From Steinernema hermaphroditum (lineage: Eukaryota > Nematoda > Chromadorea > Rhabditida > Steinernematidae): a DNA stretch of 64,000 nucleotides. Every line of letters starts with the position of its first letter. The stretch's first letter is position 1. The stretch spans positions 12,804,092-12,868,091 of the forward strand of contig CM059623.1 of assembly GCA_030435675.1 (NCBI GenBank), given 5' to 3'. This document shows positions 35,592 through 47,037 of this stretch, piece by piece. The position numbers and the translations under genes are program-made. Below the pieces are notes generated by a model that saw only the letters and a program-made list of their open reading frames with translations, had not been told where the DNA came from and did no database searches.

Positions 35592-36031
35592 GTCGAGAAG
35601 AGTCGGAACGAAGTCAGTCAAACTGATGGAGAATCCATAGTTGAGCCCGGTTTTATACACTTTGAAACAAATGTAGCGTTCAGACGGATTGTTAGTTTTC
35701 TGACAGCTGCATCCTTCAAAGCAGTGTGCGGGATGAAAAAAACAGGTGAGCAAACTCATTCTGTTCTTTAGTGTCATAATGGTGCAGATCTCGAAAAAAA
35801 TCTGACTGATGTTAGCTGTTGTGTTGCTTTCAGGAGGCCTGTAACGGTAGGTAGCCTTCGTTTACTTAAGCCCTTTCTTCGAATCTCTTGACAGAGTCCT
35901 CCTGCGAAGACTATGTCTTTCGAAAATAAGGTTATTTTTTTATTTTAAAAGGTAAAAAAGTTATTTTTTAAAATAAGGTTGAAAGGTTTTATTCGTGTAG
36001 TAGTCCCATGTCATCGACATCAAAAGAAGAA
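35592..36031. other. Intergenic
   Basis: I see nothing beyond an A/T-rich stretch with repeated AAATAAGGTT near 35926-35988. Confidence 0.5.
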
Positions 36032-36232
36032 TCACTGAGAACAGCAGTAGTAGGACTTCTTCCAACCTTCAGTCGGGAAGGAATGGCAGAACTTCTCGCC
36101 CTTCTGAACATAGCCTTCCTTGCAGAACGACACGGACCAGATGCAAGTAGTCCAGTAGCAGTCTTCGGCCAGAGTTTCCGTTAGGGCGAAGCCAACGAGA
36201 AGGACACAAGCCAGGAGAAGATGGAACTTCAT
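36032..36232 (-). CDS. Small secreted C-Y-W cysteine-rich family protein 1
   Basis: A single-exon reading frame of 66 residues on the minus strand. A signal peptide (LLLACVLLVGFALTETLA) is followed by a mature peptide of about 45 residues with six cysteines: DCYWTTC, SFCKEGY, KFCHSF, YYCCSQ at the C-terminus. The spacing C-x4-C, C-x2-G-[YF], C, CC is shared with seven other genes in this window. I know no named domain with this pattern. Six cysteines suggest three disulphides and an extracellular role. Confidence 0.75.
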   Translation of the reverse strand: MKFHLLLACVLLVGFALTETLAEDCYWTTCIWSVSFCKEGYVQKGEKFCHSFPTEGWKKSYYCCSQ

Positions 36233-37562
36233 TTCTATCTGAAAATGGGAGCAGCTTCAAAGTAACACCTCGTCATAAAGGTGACTCGATCGCAGTAAAT
36301 GAATACAAGCACATTGCTAAGCCAATAGAATCCATCTCTCCTACACTGGTGAACCTCTTCGGCGAAGAGGAAAAACGAGCCTTCTCGTCCTTTTCAGAAT
36401 CTACCGTCACTGTTGTACTCTGGCTCCTTTAAGAACGCCTTATCAGAAAGGTGTCCCACAAATATACGTGCAAACACCAACTGTAAAGGCGTGTCATTAA
36501 TATATCTTTGGTTTGCCTCGTTGGAATACAACTGAATACTCAAAGGTCAACGTTCTTTGGTTTTAGTTTTGTCATAATGGAAACCAAAAAGGGATTGTTG
36601 ACGGTTTCAGTGCAACGAAATGACTTTGATTGACCTCTATGATCCCAGATTGTGTCTTGCATGATAAAAAGACAAAAACATTTATTATCAGGAGTATATC
36701 GTGGACACATAAAGACACAAAAATAAAGACGTGAAGAAATGCAAACAAAGACGATTCTTTTCACACTTTGATGGTTCTTTTTCAGCATCTTCACAGCGTC
36801 ATTGAACACGGAAACTTATGGGATCATCACGCTCTCAAACCGAAACGATTGTGCCCTGCATTGAAATCACAAGAAGGCAAGCAAACACAGTGTGATATTA
36901 GTATCTTTCTCTAATAATAAGGTATTGATATTTTTCTGTAATAATAAAGTGTCTGGCATGGTGTAATGCCGATGATCTAAGAGACTAAACAGCTAAACCG
37001 CTCTAAAATGGAGTTGGCCATTTGCACGTATTCACAAATGATAGATATAGAGACGAAAGGTCGAAGCGAAAACAACCAACTGTGGTCATAGGGTGTGTTT
37101 AATCCAATTGATCCGATAAATTGAAGCAGTAAACGGGGATTAAAGAGGGGTTTTCGTTTGTGTCCCCAACGATCGGTCGGGTCTCTGAGTGAGCGGTCGT
37201 GGCCCACAACGATGACCTCGGCTCCCAGAAGGCGTGGAATACAAAAGAGTCGGAGTTCCATCCACCTGGCCAAGAAGCCCTTCACCGCTTCGCGATATGT
37301 TCAAGTCAAAAAATCTCCGAGATGAGTCAAAATTTTTGGCTTTTTCGACTCAAAAATTATCGCGTTAAGTTCAGTGTCAACCCTAACCAGGAAGTATTAG
37401 ACAAGTCTGCACGAAAATAACCAAAATTCGGTCGAACACGCGGTGAGGATCTCCCTTATGGTAGTCGTAGATAGTCTCCAAGAAATGATCGATTAATGAT
37501 TTGAATACACATTTGTATATTCACTCACATCTCACAAGAAGCCAGTCTTTCTCATTTCTTCC
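36233..37562. other. Intergenic
   Basis: A dispersed-repeat copy lies at about 37155-37290 (TTGTGTCCCCAACGATCGGT, CTCGGCTCCCAGAAGGCGTG). I see no gene. Confidence 0.5.
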
Positions 37563-38480
37563 TCAATTCCATCCAGTCTTATTCTCGAAGAATCGAATAG
37601 AATACTTATTTCCAGTCGTCAAAAATCGCACATCGGTCAACTGGTCGGCAGTGTGACTTCCATTGTTACACTTCAGACGTGCAACGTATTTCTTCGATCG
37701 GCATTGAAAGAGTCTTTCCGATGGCGATCTGTTGGAAGTGGACACAAATCCACTCCTCAACAGAACACTTATTTCAGGACAGCTGCTTTCAATGAGCACT
37801 TTCTTGTTTGTTTTGCTGTCGAAGGTGAACCTTTTGTGCGCATTTTCAACAAGAACCTCTGGAGATTTCGTCCACAATCCGATTAGCTTCTGAAGAGCCA
37901 TGCCTGAAATCTGTTTGCATCTCAGAAAATGGAACTGATCCTGTTGGAATAGATCTAGATATAGGTCCATTTCTTCGACTTCCACTTTGTAGGCGAGATA
38001 GACACAGGAAATCGTCCGATTTTTGGCCATTTTACGCAGAAAATCAACTGTGTTCTTTGTTATGGCCTTGTGGATGCACACGATTCTAAAATTTAACTTC
38101 AAAAGAACGCTTAAAACGCCTGCGTCGAATGCGTGCACATCTTCCAGCTCCAAATGGAGACAAGGAATCTTACGGGAGAGCTCCTTGATTCTGTTGGGAA
38201 ACATTTCTTTGCTCATTCCGGCCCTTTTTGTATTGTCCAGGTGGATTCGCAAAACGATACAATTCGAGAAAAGAGCACTTCGTTCGCGATCGCTTTTCAC
38301 CAAGTAACTCACTTTCTCTCCGAAGCCGTGCACTCCTATAGTTACGACGTAGCTGAACATCTCCTCGACAATCTTGCTTTCACAGAGACCCCCAGTCGCT
38401 TCAGTTAACCGCGTCCTGACGCTTTTGTAAGGGGAAAGAAAGAGTAGACGCCGATAGAAATCATACGGGAGGGAGTCCAT
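37563..38480 (-). CDS. Single-exon nematode F-box-like/associated protein, function uncertain
   Basis: An uninterrupted 305-codon frame. The start MDSLPYDFYRRLLFL resembles the short F-box-like N-terminus of large nematode-specific protein families (M-D-S-x-P-x-x-F), followed by about 290 residues with alternating hydrophobic stretches such as CLHLELEDVHAFDAGVLSVL and KISCVYLAYKVE-type segments, suggesting a repeat- or FTH-like substrate-binding region. In such families the protein recruits targets to an SCF ubiquitin ligase, but a complete F-box is not obvious, so this role is an inference. There is no signal peptide. No intron is needed. The start ATG is the first in frame. Confidence 0.65.
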   Translation of the reverse strand: MDSLPYDFYRRLLFLSPYKSVRTRLTEATGGLCESKIVEEMFSYVVTIGVHGFGEKVSYLVKSDRERSALFSNCIVLRIHLDNTKRAGMSKEMFPNRIKELSRKIPCLHLELEDVHAFDAGVLSVLLKLNFRIVCIHKAITKNTVDFLRKMAKNRTISCVYLAYKVEVEEMDLYLDLFQQDQFHFLRCKQISGMALQKLIGLWTKSPEVLVENAHKRFTFDSKTNKKVLIESSCPEISVLLRSGFVSTSNRSPSERLFQCRSKKYVARLKCNNGSHTADQLTDVRFLTTGNKYSIRFFENKTGWN

Positions 38481-39779
38481 CGATGGAGACGAAGGACGGG
38501 TGGAATGATGTCATAACCTCACGAATCCATGCCTGCGGGATAAGTGTGAAGATTTGCGTGAAGAAATGTGTAATCGATATGATAGGGTTCCTTACGTATT
38601 CGTTACAAGACCACTGAATGTGAATCAGTAAAAAGCGTCCATGTTTCAGGTCTCCTGACTCAGGTGGCTGCGAAATTTAAGCAGAACTGTGATCTTTAGA
38701 CCACCGCATGATATAAATATAGTCGTGTGCGCACGATTATACAACGTTTTTTGGCACAGTGATCGCTCCGGCTTCCAGAAGACATGGAACACCAGGGAGC
38801 CCTAGTTCCACCGCCAACGGCCTGATCACAGCGGGCCTGCCTGGGAAGCCAAGGAACCGTTGAAACCCCGAAGCCTGCTCCGCCAGCTACTCGGATGATG
38901 GGATTCCACTTCGCCCGCTGTGCCGCATCCCCGCTCCTACTCCGGATTGACCTCTCCGCCCGGAAGGCACCTTTGAATCCGATGTCTGTGCTGCCAGCCG
39001 AACTGAACATTAATATGCTCCGTTCGCCGCCTCTGTTGGAATCAGCTCTTCGCCTCTGTGATGCCCTCATAAACCAATGGCAACCAAGTTTTGTAGATGT
39101 TGGACATTTTGACATTTCACAAACTCCTATTTTGATCGGGAAGATCTCTCGAAGGAGTCTGTAACGGTCACCTCGAGCACGCATGGGAACGTGACGCTCT
39201 GAGGGCTGAAAATTCTTAAGTTTTGTTGATGTTTGTTTGCTGAGTTTCTTCGTTGAGAAGGTGCTCTATCGAGCGGTACGCAGGTTGACAGTAGCTTTTG
39301 TATGAGGCAGGCTTGGGGTTCGTGAGTTCGGTTCGGTGTCGACATGCGGTGGTTCCGTCTTTTCATTTCAATCCCTGGAGTATGCTTAACCATGCGCTCT
39401 AAAGAGCCTTCAGCCTCAGCCATGATCATAACTAAGTATCAGGAAAAGACAGGCTAGCTTCACGCCCCTGGCAGCACACTTCCTATAAGATTTGTTTGTC
39501 ACAAATCCCATTTCAACAATGCCAGTCTTTCCATTGCAAACGCCGATGTGTCAACGATTAATCAGAGAGTGTTTGCGCTGATCATAAACTAGCTTCTCGC
39601 AATATCATGAAACGACCTTGTATTTGTAAATCGCTCACCGATCGGAGTGAACTGCACGATTCCTGAATCATCTCTGTTTACAGCCACCGCTGTTTACCAA
39701 CAGCGACAACTGTCAATTTCCTATATAACCTTCGCGAGAGCAGATCGGCGTTCATTTCACAGCAACTTGTTTTTTTGCG
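38481..39779. other. Intergenic
   Basis: A dispersed-repeat copy occupies about 38757-38960 (GATCGCTCCGGCTTCCAGAA). TATATAA at 39722-39728 lies about 52 bases before the next start codon and is a plausible TATA box for it. I see no other gene. Confidence 0.5.
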
Positions 39780-40025
39780 ATGAGGTGGTCGGCGGTCGTT
39801 CTTGCTGTTCTGCTCTTCTCCGATGTGATTTTTGGCGACGAAACCGAAAGCACACCTAAGCCTGTGCCTATCGACTGCTATTGGACCGACTGTATCAATC
39901 CGTTTGACCACGACACATGCAAGGATGGCTTCGCTGTTAAGAAATGGGAGTACTGTATCTGGCCCTGGAAGAAAGAGTATTGTTGCCGTCAGGGTCCACC
40001 ACCTCCCAATGCTATCTTCGACTAA
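39780..40025 (+). CDS. Small secreted C-Y-W cysteine-rich family protein 2
   Basis: An 81-residue single-exon protein. Signal peptide (SAVVLAVLLFSDVIFG), then a short acidic/Pro-rich spacer and the six-cysteine core: DCYWTDC, DTCKDGF, EYCIWPW, EYCCRQG. Unlike member 1 it has a Pro-rich C-terminal tail (GPPPPNAIFD). A TATA-like TATATAA stands at 39722 and AATAAA about 45 bases past the stop. It is convergent with member 3 (-), whose stop codon lies only about 75 bases away. Confidence 0.78.
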   Translation: MRWSAVVLAVLLFSDVIFGDETESTPKPVPIDCYWTDCINPFDHDTCKDGFAVKKWEYCIWPWKKEYCCRQGPPPPNAIFD

Positions 40026-40100
40026 TAATTATCCTTTTATATCACTATTTGTATCACGTTTCAGCAAAAAATAAATGATATTCCTATCAGCTACCGTAGT

Positions 40101-40319
40101 CTAGGGACTGCTACGATGTGGGCAGCAATACTGGCGATGTCCCTTTTGAGTGAACACCCAGCAGTTTCCATAGATCGTACTGTAGTATCCACTCCTGCAC
40201 TTCTCGAGCTTGTCGCGAAGCTTGCAACTGGTCCAGTAGCAGTCGGCGCTGGCAGCGATCTCGTTGAGAGAGAGGCAGATGATCAAAGCGGTGAATAGCA
40301 AATACGTAGTTAACTTCAT
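40101..40319 (-). CDS. Small secreted C-Y-W cysteine-rich family protein 3
   Basis: A minus-strand single-exon protein of 72 residues from the ATG at 40319; an in-frame ATG at 40337 would add MYSLTT. I prefer the inner start because the signal peptide (MKLTTYLLFTALIICLSL) then begins directly. The core reads DCYWTSC, EKCRSGY, GNCWVF, QYCCPH, with the same order as the other members and longer spacing before the terminal CC. A TATATA sequence sits about 40 bases upstream (near 40355). Confidence 0.75.
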   Translation of the reverse strand: MKLTTYLLFTALIICLSLNEIAASADCYWTSCKLRDKLEKCRSGYYSTIYGNCWVFTQKGHRQYCCPHRSSP

Positions 40320-40733
40320 AGTCGTCAAGCTGTACATAGCAGGACGGTCTTCCTTATATACGGTCTTATTGTTTGCTTAGGCGGAGATGAAACTGTGTCG
40401 TGAGAATGCTCTTCGTTTGTACTGCGGTTTAAAACGAGGAAATGCATCTGAAAAATGCATGAATCAGAGGTTAATACGAAAATCGAAATAAAGTGTGGTC
40501 CTGAAACGATTTGTCTGATTCCGCACGTCCCAGGCGATCTCTCCTCGCTGCACTCCTACCCGGTGGACCGGTTGTCTTTTCTGTTCACTCCAGCAATGAC
40601 ACCCCGCAGACATAGACGCTCCAGACAATGTCTAGTTCACCAACGAGTCCATCTCCATCGGCCAGTTGGTCGATTTGAATCTGGAGGCTGGTCGTTATCG
40701 CATCGGCGTGAGCTCTGAGATCCGCCATCGAAA
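40320..40733. other. Intergenic, upstream of PDZ gene
   Basis: I see no gene. Open frames around 40455-40718 lack coding features. No clear promoter motif precedes the PDZ gene. Confidence 0.45.
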
Positions 40734-42567
40734 ATGCCTCCGATCACCGTTTCGATCACGCTCGACAAAGAGCAACCATTGGGGCTAAAACTCGACAAGA
40801 AGGGACTATCGGTGGTTGCGTTGAAACCGAAGAGCCCATGCGAAGGAGCGCTATTTGTTGGTGACAAGTTTCTGAAAGTGAGTGAGCTTTTTTCTTTTCT
40901 AGTTGACACTTTCTTCAGGTCAACGGGAAAGCCGTTAGTGATCTCGCTTCATTTCAAGCCGCGGTGAAGCAAGGAGCCGGGAAGCCTATCGACTTCCTCG
41001 TCGAACGCAAGGATGAAGCCATTTCCGGCCCCGACTACATAAAAACAGAAGAAAAGGAAGTGGTTCTGAAGTTGCGGAACGACGACAAGCTGGGGTTCTC
41101 AGTTTCTTCGGATATGACTGTGAAGGATGTCAACGAGAGGAGTCTCGCGAGCGGAATGCTCTTCCCCGGCGACCTTATCACTCACGTTTGTTCGATCGAC
41201 AATTGCTTTTTATTACTGTTCCTTTTCAGTTCGACAATAAAGAGGTGAAGTCAACCAAAGAACTAGCGGCTGTGTGGAAATTGGTAAAGAAAGAGGAAGG
41301 CAGGTCTCTGACGCTCACTATTATGCGCACAAAGAAATCTACTGCAGTTTCCACAGTAGGTGTTCTGATTGGAGGATTGCAGCAAGGATCCCTTTTAGCC
41401 GCCGAAGTCAGCTCTGAAATCGTCAGTGGAGTCTTCAACACGTGATAGAAAATCTGCTGATCAGACATCACCTTTCAATGTCGACGAAACGACTAGAGCT
41501 GACATCTGTGTGGTGCTGAACGAAGATGCCGCGTTGGGACTTCGTATGAAGAAAGACCTCATAGTGCAGGACGTGACCGCAGGCTCAACTGCTGATGGTC
41601 TTTTCCGCGTTGGTGATCGGATCATTCGTGTAGGACTCGCTTTTGCATGATTGGGATTGCTATGAACGTTTGCAGGTAGACGGCCTACGTTTCGAAAATT
41701 TGAAGGAGTTCAATCAGTACTGGGAGAAGAATAGGAAGCAGACAGCGAAACATAATTTCTCTGTGATCAGAGCATTGGACGGATGTGGCGAAAAGGTTCG
41801 TGATCGTCCTGTGTTGTCATTGTACGTGAGTAATTCAGGACAAGGATACAGATGCTGAAAACAAGGTTGAAAAGGCGGAAATAAAGACCGAGAATGTGAC
41901 TAAGTCTGAGAAGCCAAACGAAGACGAATCACACGCCACGAAGAAAAGCCCTACCATTCAAGTGACAATCAAGCTGAACGAAAATCGTAAACTCGGGCTT
42001 CGAGTCTCACACAGTCTTCACGTGGATCATATCGACAAGAATTCGGCAGCTGAATCAGTTGTGAAGATTGGGGACGTCATAACTCACGTAAGAATTCGTT
42101 CTGGCTTGTGGTCCAAAGAACCGATGCGCTGTTTCAGTTCAATGGAATCAAAGTTTCGAATAATAAGGAATTTGTTTCGTTCTTGAAAGACTACACGGGA
42201 TCTGAACCGAAGCTCACCATAGTGCGCAGAGAACTCGTGAAGGAGCCGCTCACACTGGATGTGAAGATGAAGGAGGGTGAAAAGATGGGAGTGACCACAA
42301 CCGAACACTTGAAAGTCGTCTTGATTAGGGAAAAATCTCCTGCGGATGGATTGTTTAAAGTCGGTGATCATATCATTCATGTATGTCAGCGTCAAAATGA
42401 GGTCACAAGTCATAGAGCACTTTCAGGTGAACGAGATTAAGGTGGAAACGAATGATCGGTTTGCGGAGATCGTTAGGAAATGCGATAGCGGAAACGTCAG
42501 GGTCGGAATCATCAGAGAGCGAGTGAAAGGCGATGCTGATGAGCCAGAGGGCGACTGTGCATTTTAA
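40734..42567 (+). CDS. Five-PDZ-domain protein
   Basis: Eight exons (40734-40877, 40919-41185, 41230-41359, 41427-41629, 41676-41795, 41839-42087, 42138-42380, 42427-42567) give 498 residues. Five PDZ-like repeats follow each other, each opening with a strand and a carboxylate-loop-like motif: QPLGLKL, DKLGFSV, AALGLRM, RKLGLRV, EKMGVTT. Each ends near G-D-x-[IF]-[ILT] before a phase-0 intron: GDKFLK, GDLITH, GDRIIR, GDVITH, GDHIIH. The intron at the same place in every repeat points to growth by internal duplication. No other domain or membrane segment, so it is probably a cytosolic scaffold. The usual GLGF loop reads LGLK, LGFS, LGLR or MGVT, so ligand binding may vary. Exon 3's donor could be at 41355 or 41359; only the latter keeps frame. 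Confidence 0.85.
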
Positions 42568-43190
42568 TTCAAATCTGCAGAAAGTGCTTAAATTGGCGAT
42601 ATGATATGAATTGAGTGAAATGTTCACTTACCCCTTTATCCCGGTTGTGAAATAATTGCGGGAGACGAGGTGAATGAGCCGCTGAATGATTGCGAGCTTG
42701 AAGTCGCGCAATCGGGACTGGAGCGCCATTATAGATTTTCTCGATAATCGTCTCAGAATATTCTTCGTTTTGGCAAAGCTATCTGATTCTGCAGGACTAC
42801 GATACCACGATGCCACTTCATCCAAGCAGTCGCTCGGCAACCGCTGACCTGTTCGTTCCTTGAAAATTTTTGCACGGTCGGGGCTGTCGCTCTGCTCGCG
42901 GTCTAGCCTTACCTGTTATAAAACGATCAAACTGAGAGAATACATAGCATATCCAATCGACTGAACCGCTGACCGGCTTAACCAATTGAGACCGATCGAG
43001 CCGATGCCATTGAGAACACACTCACATAAAAACATGTATCGTATTTGCAGGAAAGCGCGGAATAATCGAGGTGATGCACTGTAAATATACACTGATGTCG
43101 ATTCGTGAACATTCGTGTTTCACTTAATGGAAACATTTGTCCGGAGGGCAATTTTTGTTTTCTTTGATGAAAGACTGAATGACGGGAAGT
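42568..43190. other. Intergenic between convergent genes
   Basis: I see no gene or repeat in this stretch. Confidence 0.5.
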
Positions 43191-44065
43191 TTATGAAAAC
43201 GTATCATCAGAACACGAGTCAAAGGTTGTATCCGAGCACGAGTCATCGTTCTTCCTCAGCTCCGCGAGCTCCAATTCCAGCTCCGTCAGTCTCTCGTGCG
43301 CGACGATCCTCTCCTCCTCAAGTGTGAAGGTCAGCTCTTCCATCTTGTTCGACTTCTCCAGTAATTCATTCGTCAATTGTTCCACTTCTGCCTCAAGCGC
43401 CTTCACACGTGGACCACCTTCGACCTCAGCGGTGAGACGAGCGATTTCGACTTGATCGACTTCGCGTTCACGAAGTACATTCTCCAGATGTCCCTGGATC
43501 TCTTCTAGCGATTCTTCTAGCGTTCTAATCGTCTTTTCATATGGATTACTCATAACCACATTGCCCATTGATCTCTGAAGGAAAGCAAAGATCATCATAC
43601 AGTTAAACCAAGTTAAGCTTACTCGGTCAATTCTTGGAGTAGATCGCATCGAATTAATACCGGAACTACCGAAGGAGCTAAGCGACTCTTGGGAGCTGGC
43701 CCATGGAAGTCGATCATGACGCGACAGGAATGATTTATTGGGGCGCATGGACAATCGGTTCCGCGTGACGGTGGGAGTGGCGGGAGCCTTGACAACCTTG
43801 CATGCCAGAACAAAGAGTCCATGCGGACATTCACACTGGAAGTATCGTATTCCCTGCAACAACCCATTGAAAATGTAAATATAGAACAATAACATACCTG
43901 CACGGAGCCGTCATTCTTGCCCACACCTTGTGTGAGGTCGACGCCTGCCCAAATGCCAGGGGCAAAGTGCGTTTCACCGATGAATCTGCAAATGCCAAGT
44001 TTTCCGACACCACAGAGAACGCGATCGCCGACGCAGAAGCCGAGATAAGAGCTGTATGGACCCAT
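43191..44065 (-). CDS. CAP-Gly domain protein with C-terminal coiled coil (CLIP-like)
   Basis: Minus-strand exons 44065-43898, 43853-43623 and 43574-43191 give 260 residues. A single CAP-Gly domain spans roughly residues 8-75: GDRVLC, GKLGICRFIGETHFAPGIW, GVDL, GKNDGSVQGIRYFQCECPHGLFV. The usual core GKNDG is kept and T-x-F is T-H-F, so microtubule or EB1/tubulin-tail binding is likely by family knowledge. A Ser-rich basic linker follows, then about 100 residues of heptad-like Leu/Glu/Lys repeats (LEAEVEQLTNELLEKSNKME), and an acidic Ser end. It is short compared with CLIP-170 and lacks a second CAP-Gly and zinc knuckle. It is divergent with the gene at 44452. Confidence 0.85.
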
Positions 44066-44451
44066 CGACCGATTTCGATCGGATAATCAGTTAGAATGAG
44101 GGTTTCATGTCTCGACTCTCGAAGGCCATCTGCTGGTCTCGTTCGTTTAAGGGGTTGTCTACAGATGAATTTGGCATTTTTCTCACAAGAGCTTCTGCTT
44201 TTAGTCAGTAGTTTGTCTCTTTTTCATTTCATCACGCAAGAGTGAAGAAAATAGAGCGTCAGCTCCAGATGGAGCTCTAAAACAAAACATGGCACTCGTC
44301 AACAGTGCAAAACAAGAGCAATATCAGAGAATAATTTTGCAAACCAGACCGAGACAACGATACAATGATGTCTCCCGCCACGAATGATTTCGTCTCGTCT
44401 CGCAATCGAATTTCCTGCCCCGTCTGTCTGCAAATCCAATTCTGAGCTGAT
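44066..44451. promoter_or_regulatory. Shared upstream region of divergent CAP-Gly and RING genes
   Basis: These 386 bases separate the start codons of two oppositely transcribed genes and must carry both promoters. I recognise no TATA box or specific site. Confidence 0.4.
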
Positions 44452-45515
44452 ATGAGCGCCACATGGTGGTTCCACTGCAACAGCTGCTCAGTGCGACCTT
44501 GTGCAAACTTCACGAAGTTCTTCCTCGTCAAGTGTGGCCACGTGTTATGTCTTCGATGCCTAGAAAAGGGTAAGTGGGCCAATTATCGTTAGTTTTCGTT
44601 GGACGATTACTCGATTTCCGTCCATTTTTAAGTTTTATATTCAGATTCTCTTCTTTTTCGCACTAAATGTTGTTTTTCCAGCCAAGAGAGCCTGCGATGC
44701 CGCGCGCCAAGCCCTCCACTGCGTCTGCTGCCGAAAGAAAGTCGTCACCGCCGAGGAAATCGGGCCGAAAATGAGCCGTCGAACGCTGCGATTTTTCAAG
44801 AGGATGGAAGATACAATGCAAGAAATGGCCGGCGAAATGAAGGAAATCTCTGGTTTTCAGCAAATGCAAATTAATCTTATGGTCAGGAAGTTGAAGAAGA
44901 AGGTTTGTTCTGCTGGTTGCGATGAATATCGTTGGTAACAATTGTAGGGTGACAACAATCAGAAGTCGTTATCACAAGAAAGACGCCAGAGAGCGGAAGA
45001 AGCGCGAACGCATCAGCTAGAGAAGTGAGGGTCAATGTTTATGGTAGAAGTATTAGCATGTTCTTTCCAGGGCGGCCAGAAAAGCACACGAAGAGCTGAA
45101 GGAGCTACAAGAGAAGTACACGAAGATGGAAACGGAATTTAGCAGTATGAGTGAGAAGCTTAAAGAGACAGCGTAAGCTCCCTGTTTCCATTAACTATGA
45201 CTGTACACGCATTATAGTGCTCGCGACAAGCAGACAACGAATTCCACATCCAACTTCAGTTTGTTCGACCACTCCAACACAAGCCGATCATTATCGTTCT
45301 CGTCGCACGACGAAAGCTCCATTTCCAACATCTTCATCCCCAACCGTTTGCCGACACACAAAACTCCGCAGACTCGGACTCCTATGTGCACAACAACTCC
45401 GAAGTATTCGTTCAACATGAGTGCGCACCGTAACCGCCCTGGATCTATGAAAGTGGGCTCTATTATCCCGCCTGGTAACATTCCCAGATCAATGCGCACT
45501 CCTAAGAATGGATAA
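44452..45515 (+). CDS. ZHP/RNF212-like RING-finger protein
   Basis: Exons 44452-44569, 44682-44902, 44948-45024, 45071-45172 and 45218-45515 give 271 residues. The N-terminus is a RING of the Zip3/RNF212/ZHP kind: FHCNSC, VKCGHVLCLRCLEK, HCVCCRKKV, with an interrupted C3HC4 pattern. A coiled coil of about 100 residues follows (MEDTMQEMAGEMKEIS, RRQRAEEARTHQLEK, ARKAHEELKELQEKY). The tail is Ser/Thr/Pro-rich with many T-P and S-x-S sites, like the unstructured tails of ZHP proteins. In this family the protein acts in meiosis on the synaptonemal complex to designate crossovers, probably as a SUMO or ubiquitin ligase. That function is inferred. I cannot say which ZHP paralogue it is. Confidence 0.72.
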
Positions 45516-46199
45516 GTTGTTTTCTGTTTTAATATGGTTAATATGATTGTTGTACAGTTAATCTAATGTATGTAATTTGTTTGTGTAAAATTGTAGTTGT
45601 GGTTTTAGTGTAGCTCTTTTATGCACCGTTTTCAGATGGGAATGCAGACAAATGCTCGCAATAGACAGCTTAGGATTTCCGTGGTCGACGATACACTGAT
45701 TTCAACGGTGTTTGGACGGATTTTCCCATGCCGGTCGGTCGATCTTCAATGTCTAGCTGTGAAGTTTCAAGGAAGAATGAGCCTGTCCATGAGGAATACC
45801 TTAGTGATATATGAGGAAATTCATTTCGATCATTCCACTGGACTCAAGTGCCGACTGCAGTAGGGACCACATTGTAGAGAGCAGTTCGCAAATAGATCCA
45901 GCAACTGAGTAGCTATCCATAACAGAGAAGATGCCGAGGTGACAGGGATAAGTGCTCTCGCCCAGCTTTAAAACGAGATCTTGCACAAACAACACACGAT
46001 GATAAGTAAGCTTTATCGGAACAGCGTCTTCTTCGTCGACTTCGAATCAAAACAACACTTCAGTAGTGAGGAGAAGCTGTTTATCAACAGGTGGAAAACT
46101 CGGCAAACAGCCATTTGAACATAATATTTACACCTAATCGTCGACCACATCACTAGGGTGACTGCTCCAGCACATTCTCGACGACAGATATCTTTTAAT
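45516..46199. other. Intergenic
   Basis: No convincing gene. A minus-strand frame at 45801-45995 (with KLGESTYPCHLGIFSVM) vaguely recalls a BTB-domain stretch but is isolated and could be a remnant or chance. Confidence 0.4.
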
Positions 46200-46406
46200 T
46201 CATTCATATACGGTCTTAGGACAACAGTATGACTTCTTGAAGGACATGTATTCATCCCACTGGCAGTCTTCCCAAGCGTTCTCCGCAAAGCCATTGGCAC
46301 ACTGGGGGTAAGACATGCAGTTCGTCCAGAAGCATTTCTCACTTGGCCTTTGTTCGGTTAATACGGCGACGTATAGGAGAGTCAGTAATAAGGATGCCAG
46401 CTTCAT
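46200..46406 (-). CDS. Small secreted C-[YF]-W cysteine-rich family protein 4
   Basis: A single-exon, 68-residue minus-strand protein. Signal peptide (MKLASLLLTLLYVAVLTE), then KCFWTNC, PQCANGF, EDCQWDEY, SYCCPKT. Tyr of the first motif is Phe here, otherwise the order and the terminal CC match the family. Spacing between the second and third cysteines is the shortest but one (MSYPQ). A CATAAAAAC sequence about 35 bases upstream may serve as the TATA box. Confidence 0.75.
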   Translation of the reverse strand: MKLASLLLTLLYVAVLTEQRPSEKCFWTNCMSYPQCANGFAENAWEDCQWDEYMSFKKSYCCPKTVYE

Positions 46407-47037
46407 TATTGAGGCTGTCCCGTTCGGGGCTCTGTTTTTATGAGTCGCATTACGACAGTAAACAGATGGGTAACGTGATATTCATAAACACAAGATTGCC
46501 GATGTAATCACAGTGGTCACAGTGAAAAAAGAAATAAGGAAACGGGAATGTGTTTGTAGCTGTAACATCGAACCCAAAAAAATACAGACCCGGGCCGGAG
46601 TTGAACTAACCCTGAGCGGTTTACAAATCAAACAAGTTCGCAGTGAGCCATACACACAGTTAAGGCTGACCTGGATCACTGTGATTATGACTTCGAGACC
46701 GATTGTTTTGATTTGATTTCTTAAATGCCAGTCTTTCGTCCACATGTCTACTTGGTCATTAGCGTCCTAAAGTTGCGAATTCGCGCGCAGAAAAAATTCG
46801 CGCACGAAAACTCAATTACAAATCCGTTTGTCGATGATTAACTGCTGATGTTCATATTCATATTCGTAGTGTGGAAGACCAAACACCCAGTGAGGATCTG
46901 TGACTAACCCCTGACTGTGTATTACATGAGTAATACACCCCTAATTCAACCACAGCACCATTCGATCCTGTCAATCAGATAGTCATTTTACAGAGCTCTC
47001 GACGGTTTTCCCTCTTCTCTCTTTTCAGATTGTTTCC
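46407..47037. other. Intergenic with tRNA-like stretch
   Basis: Minus strand 46570-46646 has TGGCTCACTGCG and GGGTTAGTTCAACTCC, an A/B-box-like arrangement related to 16027-16105. I see no gene. Confidence 0.4.

Noticed and set aside
45801..45995. Minus-strand frame with KLGESTYPCHLGIFSVM that recalls a BTB stretch
   Set aside because: Too short, no flanking exons, and downstream frame has stops.
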